Positions 30,122-38,315 of a stretch of 64,000 nucleotides of DNA are shown in pieces. The position numbers and the translations under genes are program-made. How positions within the stretch are numbered: position 1 is the stretch's first letter; the number at the start of each line of letters is the position of its first letter. The DNA lies in NCBI RefSeq assembly GCF_900638685.1, contig NZ_LR134533.1:744001-808000 (forward strand), given 5' to 3'. The notes below the pieces were generated by a model that worked only from the letters and a program-made list of their open reading frames with translations, was not told the DNA's origin and did no database searches. Source of the stretch: Neisseria weaveri (lineage in GTDB: Bacteria > Pseudomonadota > Gammaproteobacteria > Burkholderiales > Neisseriaceae).

Positions 30122-30155
30122 TTCAGACGGCCTGAAGCAACACAGGCCGTCTGAA
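30122..30155 (+). repeat. DUS inverted pair in the pnp leader
   Basis: Complementary DUS copies 30122-30133 and 30144-30155 with a 10-nt loop. It lies upstream of pnp rather than after a gene on this strand, so it may act as a leader hairpin or as a terminator for readthrough from upstream. Confidence 0.55.
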
Positions 30156-30265
30156 AATGTATCTAACCTGCCAAAGCCTGCCTGAAACCCTAACCATGCA
30201 CATATATTCAGCTTGTGTGCATCATTAGTGTTTTAGCGGCTGCGGCATTTACCGAAAGGAACGAA

Positions 30266-32395
30266 ATGTTCAACAAACACGTTAAATCTTTCCAATACGG
30301 CGAACACACCGTTACCCTCGAAACCGGCGAAATCGCCCGCCAAGCCGCGGCAGCCGTAAAAGTTTCTATGGGCGACACCGTGGTTTTGGTAGCCGTTACC
30401 GCCAATAAAGACGTTAAAGAAGGCCAAGACTTTTTCCCGCTGACGGTTGACTATCTCGAGCGCACTTACGCTGCGGGTAAAATCCCCGGCGGTTTCTTCA
30501 AACGCGAAGGCAAGCAAAGCGAAAAAGAAATCCTGACCAGCCGCTTGATCGACCGCCCCATCCGCCCGCTGTTCCCCGAAGGTTTCTACCACGACATTCA
30601 AATCGTAGCGATGGTTGTTTCCGTTGACCCCGAAATCGACTCCGACATCCCCGCCATGATCGGTGCTTCTGCTGCGCTGGTGTTGAGCGGCGTGCCGTTT
30701 GCCGGCCCGATCGGTGCCGCACGCGTGGGTTATGTGAACGGCAACTATGTTTTGAATCCGAACAAATCTGTGCTGGAACAATCCCAATTGGACTTGGTGG
30801 TTGCCGGTACTGCCAAAGCCGTATTGATGGTGGAATCCGAAGCACAAGTTCTGCCTGAAGACATCATGTTGGGCGCAGTGGTTTACGGTCATGAACAAAT
30901 GCAGGCCGTAATCAATGCCATCAATGAATTTGCCGATGCCGTCAACCCCGAAGTATGGGACTGGAAAGCACCGGAAACCAACGAAGAATTGGTGGCCAAA
31001 GTTCGTGAAATTTCCGGCGCCACGATTGCCGAAGCGTTCAAAATCCGCCAAAAACAAGCCCGTTCTGCTAAATTGGACGAAGCTTGGGCAGCCGTGAAAG
31101 ACGCTTTGATTACCGAAGAAACCGACACGCTCACCGCCAACGAAATCAAAGGCATTTTCAAACAATTGGAAGCCGACGTTGTGCGCGGCCAGATTTTGGA
31201 CGGCCAACCGCGTATCGACGGCCGCGATACCCGTACCGTGCGCCCGATCAACATCCAAACCGGCGTATTGCCGCGCACCCACGGTTCCGCCCTGTTTACC
31301 CGCGGCGAAACCCAAGCTTTGGCGGTGGCCACTTTGGGTACCCAGCGCGACGAGCAAATCATTGATGCCTTGAGCGGCGAATACACCGACCGCTTCATGC
31401 TGCACTACAACTTCCCGCCGTACTCTACCGGCGAAGTGGGCCGCATGGGTGCGCCGAAACGCCGAGAAATCGGCCACGGCCGTTTGGCCAAACGCGCGCT
31501 GGTTGCCGTGTTGCCTTCGCCGGAAGAATTCAGCTACACCATGCGCGTGGTTTCCGAAATTACCGAGTCTAACGGTTCGTCTTCGATGGCTTCCGTGTGC
31601 GGCGGCTGTTTGAGCCTGCTGTCTGCCGGTGTGCCGCTGAAAGCGCACGTTGCCGGTATCGCCATGGGCTTGATTTTGGAAAACAACAAATTCGCCGTGT
31701 TGACCGACATTTTGGGCGACGAAGACCACTTGGGCGATATGGACTTCAAAGTGGCCGGCACCACCGAAGGCGTTACCGCGCTGCAAATGGACATTAAGAT
31801 TCAAGGTATTACCAAAGAAATCATGCAGATTGCTTTGGAGCAGGCCAAAGAAGCGCGTCTGCACATTTTGGCGCAAATGAAAGAAGCCGTTGACGGCCCG
31901 CAAGAGCTGTCGCAACACGCTCCGCGCCTGTTTACCATGAAGATCAACCAAGACAAAATCCGCGATGTGATCGGCAAAGGCGGCGAAACCATTCGCAGCA
32001 TCACTGCCGATACCGGCACCGAAATCAATATTGCCGAAGACGGCACGGTAACCATTGCCGCCACCACTCAAGAAGCGGGCGATGCGGCGAAAAAACGCAT
32101 CGAAGAAATCACCGCCGAAGTGGAAGTGGGCAAAGTGTACGACGGTACCGTATTGAAACTGTTGGATAACAACGTCGGCGCCATCGTTTCCGTGATTCCG
32201 GGTAAAGACGGTTTGGTACACATCAGCCAAATCGCCCACGAGCGCGTGAAAAACGTGAGCGACTACCTGCAAGTCGGCCAAAACGTGAAAGTGAAAGCAT
32301 TGGAAGTGGACGACCGCGGCCGCGTACGCCTGTCTATCAAAGCCTTGCTGGAAGCACCCGAACGCGAACAACGCGCCGAACCTGCTGCCGAATAA
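30266..32395 (+). CDS. pnp: Polynucleotide phosphorylase
   Basis: 709-residue 3'-5' phosphorolytic exoribonuclease of the degradosome. Two RNase PH domains ([15 protein letters not shown]... and [20 protein letters not shown]...), then a KH domain ([15 protein letters not shown]) and an S1 domain ([30 protein letters not shown]). AAAGGA 6 nt before ATG 30266 sets the start; the frame opens 17 codons earlier. It is not linked to rpsO here, unlike in E. coli. Confidence 0.96.
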   Translation: MFNKHVKSFQYGEHTVTLETGEIARQAAAAVKVSMGDTVVLVAVTANKDVKEGQDFFPLTVDYLERTYAAGKIPGGFFKREGKQSEKEILTSRLIDRPIRPLFPEGFYHDIQIVAMVVSVDPEIDSDIPAMIGASAALVLSGVPFAGPIGAARVGYVNGNYVLNPNKSVLEQSQLDLVVAGTAKAVLMVESEAQVLPEDIMLGAVVYGHEQMQAVINAINEFADAVNPEVWDWKAPETNEELVAKVREISGATIAEAFKIRQKQARSAKLDEAWAAVKDALITEETDTLTANEIKGIFKQLEADVVRGQILDGQPRIDGRDTRTVRPINIQTGVLPRTHGSALFTRGETQALAVATLGTQRDEQIIDALSGEYTDRFMLHYNFPPYSTGEVGRMGAPKRREIGHGRLAKRALVAVLPSPEEFSYTMRVVSEITESNGSSSMASVCGGCLSLLSAGVPLKAHVAGIAMGLILENNKFAVLTDILGDEDHLGDMDFKVAGTTEGVTALQMDIKIQGITKEIMQIALEQAKEARLHILAQMKEAVDGPQELSQHAPRLFTMKINQDKIRDVIGKGGETIRSITADTGTEINIAEDGTVTIAATTQEAGDAAKKRIEEITAEVEVGKVYDGTVLKLLDNNVGAIVSVIPGKDGLVHISQIAHERVKNVSDYLQVGQNVKVKALEVDDRGRVRLSIKALLEAPEREQRAEPAAE

Positions 32396-32417
32396 CCGGG
32401 TTTTACATTAGCTTCAA

Positions 32418-32443
32418 AGGCCGTCTGAATTTTCAGACGGCCT
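32418..32443 (+). terminator. DUS terminator after pnp
   Basis: DUS pair 32418-32429 / 32432-32443, extended by A/T pairs and followed by T-rich sequence. Confidence 0.75.
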
Positions 32444-32657
32444 TTCCTTTTCCAATACTGCAATGATTTAAAAATTTATACCAACAAAATCAAACTATTT
32501 AAATTTTTTGACATTTTTTAACCACTAACCTAATATAAGCGGTCTTTTCAAAGCGTGGTTTCCGTATCCACATAAAAAACAACGGCTTGACGCTTCAGCC
32601 TGCCTACGCGGCAGCAATTCGGCAAGATGTTATCTCAACTAACACAAGGGCTATATT

Positions 32658-33905
32658 ATGGAACCGATTGTTATCGACCCCTTCTACACCCTCATTGTGG
32701 CCACACTGGTATTATTGGTCGGCCGTCTGATGGTAAACAAAATCAGTTTTCTGCAAAACTTCAATATTCCTGAGCCGGTTGCCGGCGGTCTGTTGGCTGC
32801 AGCCATCATTTATATCCTATACACCAGCACCGGAATGTCTTTCGCTTTCGACAAGGGCCTGCAAACTGCTTTCATGCTGATTTTCTTCTCATCGATCGGT
32901 TTGAGCGCAGACTTTTCGCGCTTGAAAGCCGGCGGTATCGGCTTGGTGATTTTCCTGGCTTTGGTGAGCGTATTCATTCTCGTACAGAATGCTTTGGGCG
33001 TCAGCCTGGCTACAGCTTTGGGCTTGGATCCGATAATCGGTCTCGTAACCGGTTCGATTACTTTGGTCGGCGGTCACGGTACGGCCGGTGCATGGGGTAA
33101 AGTATTGGAAGAAAAATACAATATCGTCGGCGCCACCGACTTGGGCATGGCCAGCGCAACCTTTGGCTTGGTATTGGGCGGCCTGATCGGCGGTCCGGTT
33201 GCCCGTAAGCTGGTAAACAAAATGGGCATGAAGCCGATGACCGCCAACGGCGACAGCGAGCTGAACGATAAAGACGCCAGCAAAGACATCGACGATGCAT
33301 TCGAGCACGCCGACCAAAAACGCCTGATTACCGCCAACTCCGCTATCGAAACCATGGCTCTGTTTGCAGGCTGTTTGGCATTCTCCGCTTTAATGTCTAC
33401 TCCGGAAGTGAAATCTTTCTTCCCTGAAAAATTCACTCTGCCGCAATTCGTATGGGCGCTGTTCTTCGGCGTGGTATTGCGCAACGTCTTAACCATCGGC
33501 TTCAAATTCAATATGTTCGACCGTGCCATCGACGTATTCGGCAACGCTTCTTTGAGCTTGTTCTTGGGTATTGCGCTGCTGAACCTGAAACTGTGGCAAC
33601 TGTTGGATTTGGCGCTGCCGATGCTGATTATCTTGGCCGCACAAACCGCTTTGATGGCTCTGTTTGCCTACTTCATTACCTTCCGTGTTATGGGTAAAAA
33701 CTACGACGCCGCCGTATTGGCCACCGGTCATTGCGGTTTCGGTATGGGCGCAACACCTACCGCCGTTGCCAATATGCAGTCGGTTACCGAACGCTTCGGC
33801 CCTTCGCACAAAGCCTTCCTGATTGTGCCTATGGTCGGCGCATTCTTCATCGACTTTGTCAATACTTTCATCTTAACCGCTTTTGCCAACTTCCTCGGCA
33901 GCTAA
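32658..33905 (+). CDS. gltS: Sodium/glutamate symporter
   Basis: 415-residue membrane carrier with about ten to twelve hydrophobic spans. Family blocks: NIPEPVAGGLLAA near residue 40, GSITLVGGHGTAGAWG near 140, and the matching second-half loop ATGHCGFGMGATPTAVANMQ near 360, the two re-entrant pore loops of GltS. Takes up glutamate with Na+. Monocistronic; leader of about 210 nt with no other gene visible. Confidence 0.94.
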   Translation: MEPIVIDPFYTLIVATLVLLVGRLMVNKISFLQNFNIPEPVAGGLLAAAIIYILYTSTGMSFAFDKGLQTAFMLIFFSSIGLSADFSRLKAGGIGLVIFLALVSVFILVQNALGVSLATALGLDPIIGLVTGSITLVGGHGTAGAWGKVLEEKYNIVGATDLGMASATFGLVLGGLIGGPVARKLVNKMGMKPMTANGDSELNDKDASKDIDDAFEHADQKRLITANSAIETMALFAGCLAFSALMSTPEVKSFFPEKFTLPQFVWALFFGVVLRNVLTIGFKFNMFDRAIDVFGNASLSLFLGIALLNLKLWQLLDLALPMLIILAAQTALMALFAYFITFRVMGKNYDAAVLATGHCGFGMGATPTAVANMQSVTERFGPSHKAFLIVPMVGAFFIDFVNTFILTAFANFLGS

Positions 33906-33929
33906 TCCCGGCGGAATAAAAGCATAACG

Positions 33930-33967
33930 AAAAGAGCCTGAACAACTTACCAGTTTCAGGCTCTTTT
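33930..33967 (+). terminator. Non-DUS terminator after gltS
   Basis: AAAAGAGCCTGAA pairs with TTTCAGGCTCTTTT around a 12-nt loop, then T-rich sequence. Confidence 0.75.
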
Positions 33968-34012
33968 GCTATCATGCAGACTTGCTAAAAAATCATGAAG
34001 CAGGTATTGAGC

Positions 34013-35038
34013 ATGTATCAAAAATTCATCGCTGTCGGCGCAGCCGCCTTTCTCCTTGCCGCGTGCAGCGAACCCCGAAACGAAGCGAAACCGGAAATGG
34101 TGTGTCACGACGCCGGCGTTACGCAAAACATCCAAACCAATATTCAGGAAATCATCAAACAAGAAGCGCGAAATTTTGCCGCCGGCGACAGTCGCCAGCT
34201 GGTTGATGCCGACAAAGTCATTGCCGCCGCCAGCCAACTTTCCATCAATCTGGCCGACATCCGTCTCGAATATCAGAACAACCAACCTTTCTGTGCCGCC
34301 ACGCTGAGCATACAAACTCCGTCTGCCATTGCCGCGACCGCAGAAGCCAACAGCCCCCTGCTCTACGGCACACAAACCATTACTCAACTGATTCAGCACC
34401 GCACCAACGGCAGCAATCTCAGCTACAACGCAGGCAACCATACTTTCAACACGCCCCTGCAATACACAACCTCCCCGTCGACGGGCCAGCTCAACATCAG
34501 CTACCGCGACAACAGCCTGGTTCATACCGCACAAACCCTGTCGGCCGCCTTACTGCCCTACGGCATTAAAGATATTTTGGTCATCAGCGGCGAACCGGTA
34601 ACCCGCGCCGATGCCTTACAGCAATTAACCAACCCTCCGGCCTCCGAACCCGAGCCTCCGGTTGCCGTTGCGTCTGCCGAAGTCGTCCCGATCCCGGCCG
34701 ACCTGACCGCATTTCCGGCCGAAGCGCCCGAAATTCTCACACCGGCCAAACCGCAGCAGGAAGAAATCCTGTTATCCGCGGGCGAACTCGACTATGCGCG
34801 CAGCAACAACCGTGCCGCAAACGAAGAAATCAATGCCATTTGGCACCGCCTCGACCAACCGGTACAGCAAAGTCTGTTGGCAGAACAACGCAATTGGATA
34901 GACAACAAAACCGAAAACTGCCGCCAAGCCGCCGCGCGTGCCAACAGCAGCGTACAGGCCGAATACCTGCAACTGCAGTGCGACACACGGATTACCCGCG
35001 AACGCAGCCAATACCTGCGCGGCTATACCATCAACTGA
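34013..35038 (+). CDS. Lipoprotein with C-terminal LprI-like (DUF1311) domain
   Basis: About 341 residues. A lipoprotein signal (KFIAVGAAAFLLAAC) leads into an unassigned middle part with several Cys and a Pro/Glu/Ala-rich linker (PPASEPEPPVAVASAE...). The last 80 residues (ARSNNRAANEEINAIWHRL...LLAEQRNWIDNKTENCRQ...LQCDTRITRERSQYL) have the Trp and two-cysteine pattern of DUF1311/LprI, a lysozyme-inhibitor-like fold. So it may protect the cell surface from lysozyme (inference). MYQKF (34013) has AGG at 9 nt; an ATG six codons upstream has none. Confidence 0.75.
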   Translation: MYQKFIAVGAAAFLLAACSEPRNEAKPEMVCHDAGVTQNIQTNIQEIIKQEARNFAAGDSRQLVDADKVIAAASQLSINLADIRLEYQNNQPFCAATLSIQTPSAIAATAEANSPLLYGTQTITQLIQHRTNGSNLSYNAGNHTFNTPLQYTTSPSTGQLNISYRDNSLVHTAQTLSAALLPYGIKDILVISGEPVTRADALQQLTNPPASEPEPPVAVASAEVVPIPADLTAFPAEAPEILTPAKPQQEEILLSAGELDYARSNNRAANEEINAIWHRLDQPVQQSLLAEQRNWIDNKTENCRQAAARANSSVQAEYLQLQCDTRITRERSQYLRGYTIN

Positions 35039-35060
35039 TTCCGTTATATTGTGAACCCAA

Positions 35061-35088
35061 AGGCCGTCTGAAAATTTTCAGACGGCTT
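35061..35088 (+). terminator. DUS terminator after the lipoprotein gene
   Basis: DUS 35061-35072 faces a copy at 35078-35088 that differs in its last base. Confidence 0.7.
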
Positions 35089-35285
35089 CAAACCATCAGC
35101 CCGATCTGTCTGCACGCTCAAAAATCCGCAATGATTCCGCCGCATCAGTTCAGACGGCATCTCCGCAGCCTCCCGCATAACCCAACCCCATTTATCCGAC
35201 ACCCAACCTAAAACCCGAATCAACATTTCTGCCTAATCATTCAATCTGTTAAAATACCCCGTTTCGATTTTGAGTCTGCCCGAGC

Positions 35286-36140
35286 ATGAACCCCACACCA
35301 GCCGAACGCATCAATGCCGTTCTACCGCAAACCCAATGCCGCGAATGCGGCTATTCCGGCTGTCTGCCCTATGCCGAAGCCTTGGTCTCCGACAACGCCG
35401 CCGTCAACCTGTGCGCGCCCGGCGGAGAAACCGTTATGCTCGACATCGCCAACCTGCTCGGCAAACCCCCGCTGGCACCGCAAAAAATCCAACCCAAAGC
35501 CCTTGCCTGGATAGACGAAGCCGTCTGCATCGGCTGCACCGCCTGTATCCGCGCCTGCCCGGTTGATGCCATTATGGGCGCGTCCAAACTCATGCACACC
35601 ATCATCGCCGACGAATGTACCGGCTGCGGTTTATGCATTCCGCCCTGCCCGGTCGACTGCATCCATATGCACCCCGTCGAAACCGACTATCTGCCGGCCG
35701 CACGTTTCCTGTCCGACACCGACGACAGCCGTTTTGCCGCCGCATCCCATGCCAAAGCGCGTTACGAATGGCAGCAGCAGCGCAAAGTCCGCGATGCCGA
35801 AGAGCGCAAAGCCCATTTGGCAGAACGCGAAGCCGCAACCAAAGCCAAGCTGCAGGCTCAAGCCGCTCAAGCGGCTACGAAACCTCAAGCCGCCCCATTC
35901 AATCCCGCCAACTTAATCGCCAAAGCAATGGCACGCGCACAAGCGCAGCAGTCTCAACGGGTCGTACCGGCCAATCGGGAGGACTACCAAGCCAAACAAT
36001 TGGAAGAAGCCCGGCAACGCTCCACCTACCGCCGCGCCCAACGCGATTTGAAATACGGCACGGAAGCCGAAAAAGCCGCCGCCATCGAATGGCTGCGCGC
36101 ATATAAAGCCGAACAGGAAGCCAAAGCCGTCGGGAAGTGA
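35286..36140 (+). CDS. rnfB: Orphan RnfB-like ferredoxin
   Basis: 284 residues. It begins directly at the Fe-S domain ([19 protein letters not shown]...NLCAPGG, the 4Fe-4S cluster of RnfB) and continues with two ferredoxin motifs ([16 protein letters not shown] and [16 protein letters not shown]). The N-terminal membrane helix of true RnfB is missing. About 120 residues of charged Ala/Gln/Arg helix form the C terminus. No rnfA,C,D,G or E gene is nearby, so it is likely a soluble electron carrier rather than part of an Rnf pump. Confidence 0.9.
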   Translation: MNPTPAERINAVLPQTQCRECGYSGCLPYAEALVSDNAAVNLCAPGGETVMLDIANLLGKPPLAPQKIQPKALAWIDEAVCIGCTACIRACPVDAIMGASKLMHTIIADECTGCGLCIPPCPVDCIHMHPVETDYLPAARFLSDTDDSRFAAASHAKARYEWQQQRKVRDAEERKAHLAEREAATKAKLQAQAAQAATKPQAAPFNPANLIAKAMARAQAQQSQRVVPANREDYQAKQLEEARQRSTYRRAQRDLKYGTEAEKAAAIEWLRAYKAEQEAKAVGK

Positions 36141-36164
36141 TTGAATATGCAAGATAAATATTTA

Positions 36165-36191
36165 AGGCCGTCTGAAAATTTCAGACGGCCT
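36165..36191 (+). terminator. DUS terminator after rnfB
   Basis: DUS pair 36165-36176 / 36180-36191. Confidence 0.75.
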
Positions 36192-36416
36192 TAAAGTTTG
36201 TCTTAAATCAAATTCCCATTAACTATTTAATATATTAATTAAACTTTAACCTGACTTTCCTTCTCTAAGCCCCGTCTCCCGACACGGGATAAAAACCGAA
36301 ATTTCCCGCCTGTTTGCCCTTAGGGAAAACCATAAGGTTTCATCACAACAGCAATCCGACCCGCTTTAATCGCCGTCGGTTTGCCATACAAACTTTCTCA
36401 TTACAAAGGAAATGTC

Positions 36417-36857
36417 ATGAAAACAGCTTTACTTCTACCTCTTTCCCTGTGCGCGTGCGTGATTCCCGTCGCCCTTCCGCTGCCGCTGACAAACCCCCAA
36501 CCGATGCAGATTTACGGTCAATGGCAGCTGACCGAAGTCAACCGCAAGCAGGTCGATTACGCCGATGCCGTCATGACCATCTTAAGCACCGACCGCCAAT
36601 TCAATATCCGCACCAACTGCAACCATGTTTTCGGCCAATACCAAAACGATTCGGCCGCCAAAAAGCTGTCGTTTCAAGGTCTTTCTTCCACATTGAAAGC
36701 CTGCCCGGATATGCGTCTCGAACAACAGCTTTCGCAAACGCTGCCCAAAGTCGGCAGCTACCGTTTCAACGGTAAATTTATAGAAATGACCGACAATGAA
36801 AACCGCGTCATTCTTCAGGCACGCCGTATCAACGACCAAGCACCGAAGCTGAAATAA
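36417..36857 (+). CDS. META-domain (HslJ-like) exported protein
   Basis: 146 residues with a hydrophobic N terminus (MKTALLLPLSLCACVIP) that works as a signal peptide and could be lipidated at one of its cysteines. The remainder has the META layout: IYGQWQLTEVNRKQV, LSTDRQFNIRTNCNHVFGQY, a two-Cys pattern with LKACPDM, and FNGKFIEMTD. META proteins such as HslJ are linked to stress or drug tolerance. AAAGGA 7 nt before ATG 36417. Confidence 0.8.
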   Translation: MKTALLLPLSLCACVIPVALPLPLTNPQPMQIYGQWQLTEVNRKQVDYADAVMTILSTDRQFNIRTNCNHVFGQYQNDSAAKKLSFQGLSSTLKACPDMRLEQQLSQTLPKVGSYRFNGKFIEMTDNENRVILQARRINDQAPKLK

Positions 36858-36863
36858 TGCGGA

Positions 36864-36889
36864 AGGCCGTCTGAATTTTCAGACGGCCT
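36864..36889. terminator. DUS terminator between META and amidase genes
   Basis: DUS pair 36864-36875 / 36878-36889 between convergent genes. Confidence 0.75.
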
Positions 36890-36914
36890 CTCTTATCAGC
36901 CCGGGAAATACGGT

Positions 36915-37718
36915 TTACAAACAGCGGTGTGCCAACGCAGGCAAACGGGTACGCACACTGTTTAAGCGCACCGAATCCACATCCGCCACCACCACGCCCT
37001 CGCCTTCGGGCAGCTCTGCCACAATATCGCCCCACGGATCGATAATCATACTGTGGCCGAACGTTTTCCGACCGCTTTCATGCAAACCGCCTTGTGCCGA
37101 AGCCACCACATAACATTGGTTTTCCACCGCCCGCGCGCGCAACAGCAACGTCCAGTGCGCCTTGCCCGTCGTATACGTAAACGCCGCCGGCAACATCAAC
37201 ACTTCAAACGGCTGCTGCGCCCTGAACAATTCGGGAAAGCGCACATCGTAGCAAATTCCGGCCGCCACATTCATGCCGTCTGCCGCCAGTTTCGGCACGG
37301 TTTTACCCGCTGCAATCGTATCCGCTTCGGCATAGCGTTCGCTCAAACCCGAATAGCCGAACAAATGTATTTTGTCGTATAAGCCGATCTGCGCACCGTC
37401 CCTGCCGTACACCAGCATGGTATTCAACACTTTGCCCTCTTCGCCGCTTTGCAAAGGAACCGTACCGCCGAACAACACCACACCGTTTTCGCGCGCGGCT
37501 TCACTCATGGCCGTCTGCAACACACCCTTACCCAAAGTTTCGGCAAAAGCGAGTTTGTCGGTATCCTTCTCACCCATCACCGGCCAATATTCGGGCAACA
37601 ATACCCACTGCGCGCCCTGTTCCGCCGCCTGTCTCACCAAACGGTGCATGGTTTCGATATTTTCCTGCGGGCGGGTAGTCGACACCATCTGCACCGCCGC
37701 CACCTTGAATGTACGCAT
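36915..37718 (-). CDS. Carbon-nitrogen hydrolase (Nit1-type amidase)
   Basis: 268-residue nitrilase-superfamily enzyme with the Glu-Lys-Cys triad: Glu in LLPEYWPVMG, Lys in GLYDKIHLF, Cys in AGICYDVRFPELFR. The Nit-like arrangement and HESGRKTFGHSMIIDPWG point to deaminated-glutathione amidase or a related omega-amidase; the exact substrate is inference. AGGAG 8 nt before ATG 37718. Confidence 0.88.
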   Translation of the reverse strand: MRTFKVAAVQMVSTTRPQENIETMHRLVRQAAEQGAQWVLLPEYWPVMGEKDTDKLAFAETLGKGVLQTAMSEAARENGVVLFGGTVPLQSGEEGKVLNTMLVYGRDGAQIGLYDKIHLFGYSGLSERYAEADTIAAGKTVPKLAADGMNVAAGICYDVRFPELFRAQQPFEVLMLPAAFTYTTGKAHWTLLLRARAVENQCYVVASAQGGLHESGRKTFGHSMIIDPWGDIVAELPEGEGVVVADVDSVRLNSVRTRLPALAHRCL

Positions 37719-37885
37719 CTTTTCTCCTGTCATCGCCAAACAGCCTGTATCCGTAACGGTCAAGCCGCATCAGGCCGTCTGAAAATTTTTAATACCTTAC
37801 CTGCCTGATTTCGGCTTTATTATGATTTATTTACATCGGATTCTGTTAAACTTTTTTCGTTTATATCCCAAGGATCGTTGCAAAT

Positions 37886-38176
37886 ATGAAAGCCTTTGTT
37901 CTGTCTGCCGCCGTTTTATCGGCCTCTGCCCTCGCCGACACCCAAATTTACGGCAGCATTCAAAGCGGCATCACCTTTTCCAAAACCGATACCGCCACAC
38001 AAAAACATACCGCCACTTCCATCAGCGACCTCGGCAGCCATATCGGCATACGCGGCAGCCATCCCATCGGCGGCAACCGCCTGATTTGGCAGTTCGAACA
38101 AGATACGCCGGTCGGCAACGGCTCCATGCGCGAATATTTCCGCAATAAAAAAGAAACTGCCCGCTCCGGCAAATAA
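37886..38176 (+). pseudogene. Truncated outer-membrane porin remnant
   Basis: 96 codons: a signal peptide (MKAFVLSAAVLSASALA) followed by the first strands of a neisserial-type porin (DTQIYGSIQSGITFS, SDLGSHIGIRGSHPIGGNRLIWQFEQD). After that the frame reads an unrelated charged sequence and stops; porins normally have over 300 residues. No continuation is seen in the other frames up to glnE. A ribosome site (AAGGATC) remains, so a short fragment may still be made. Most likely a decayed gene or a deletion product. Confidence 0.65.
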
Positions 38177-38225
38177 ACCCGCTTCCGCCAAGCGGCAACA
38201 GAATTAACGGTAAAACCCATCCGAA

Positions 38226-38295
38226 AGGCCGTCTGGAATCATCGGCTTGCCAACTTTCAGACGGCCTGAAACCTTGCTATGATAGGCCGTCTGAA
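38226..38295. repeat. Three DUS copies before glnE
   Basis: An imperfect copy at 38226-38237 (AGGCCGTCTGGA) and a perfect reverse copy at 38256-38267 can pair; a third at 38284-38295 follows a TGCTATGAT extended -10 (38278-38283) and ends 20 nt before glnE. Confidence 0.6.
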
Positions 38296-38315
38296 ATTTC
38301 CACTGCCTATCCGCC

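Larger units (their letters stand above)
29925..30265. other. Intergenic region before pnp
   Basis: 341 nt without a gene. It holds a DUS just after the previous stop, an inverted repeat CTACCCG/CGGGTAG (30053-30059, 30084-30090), a TATAAT at 30111-30116 and a DUS hairpin 5 nt later. Confidence 0.5.

Noticed and set aside
30233..32371. 712-codon open frame antisense to pnp
   Set aside because: It mirrors the pnp coding sequence; composition is Phe/His/Gln-rich with no family features, as expected for the shadow of a codon-biased gene.
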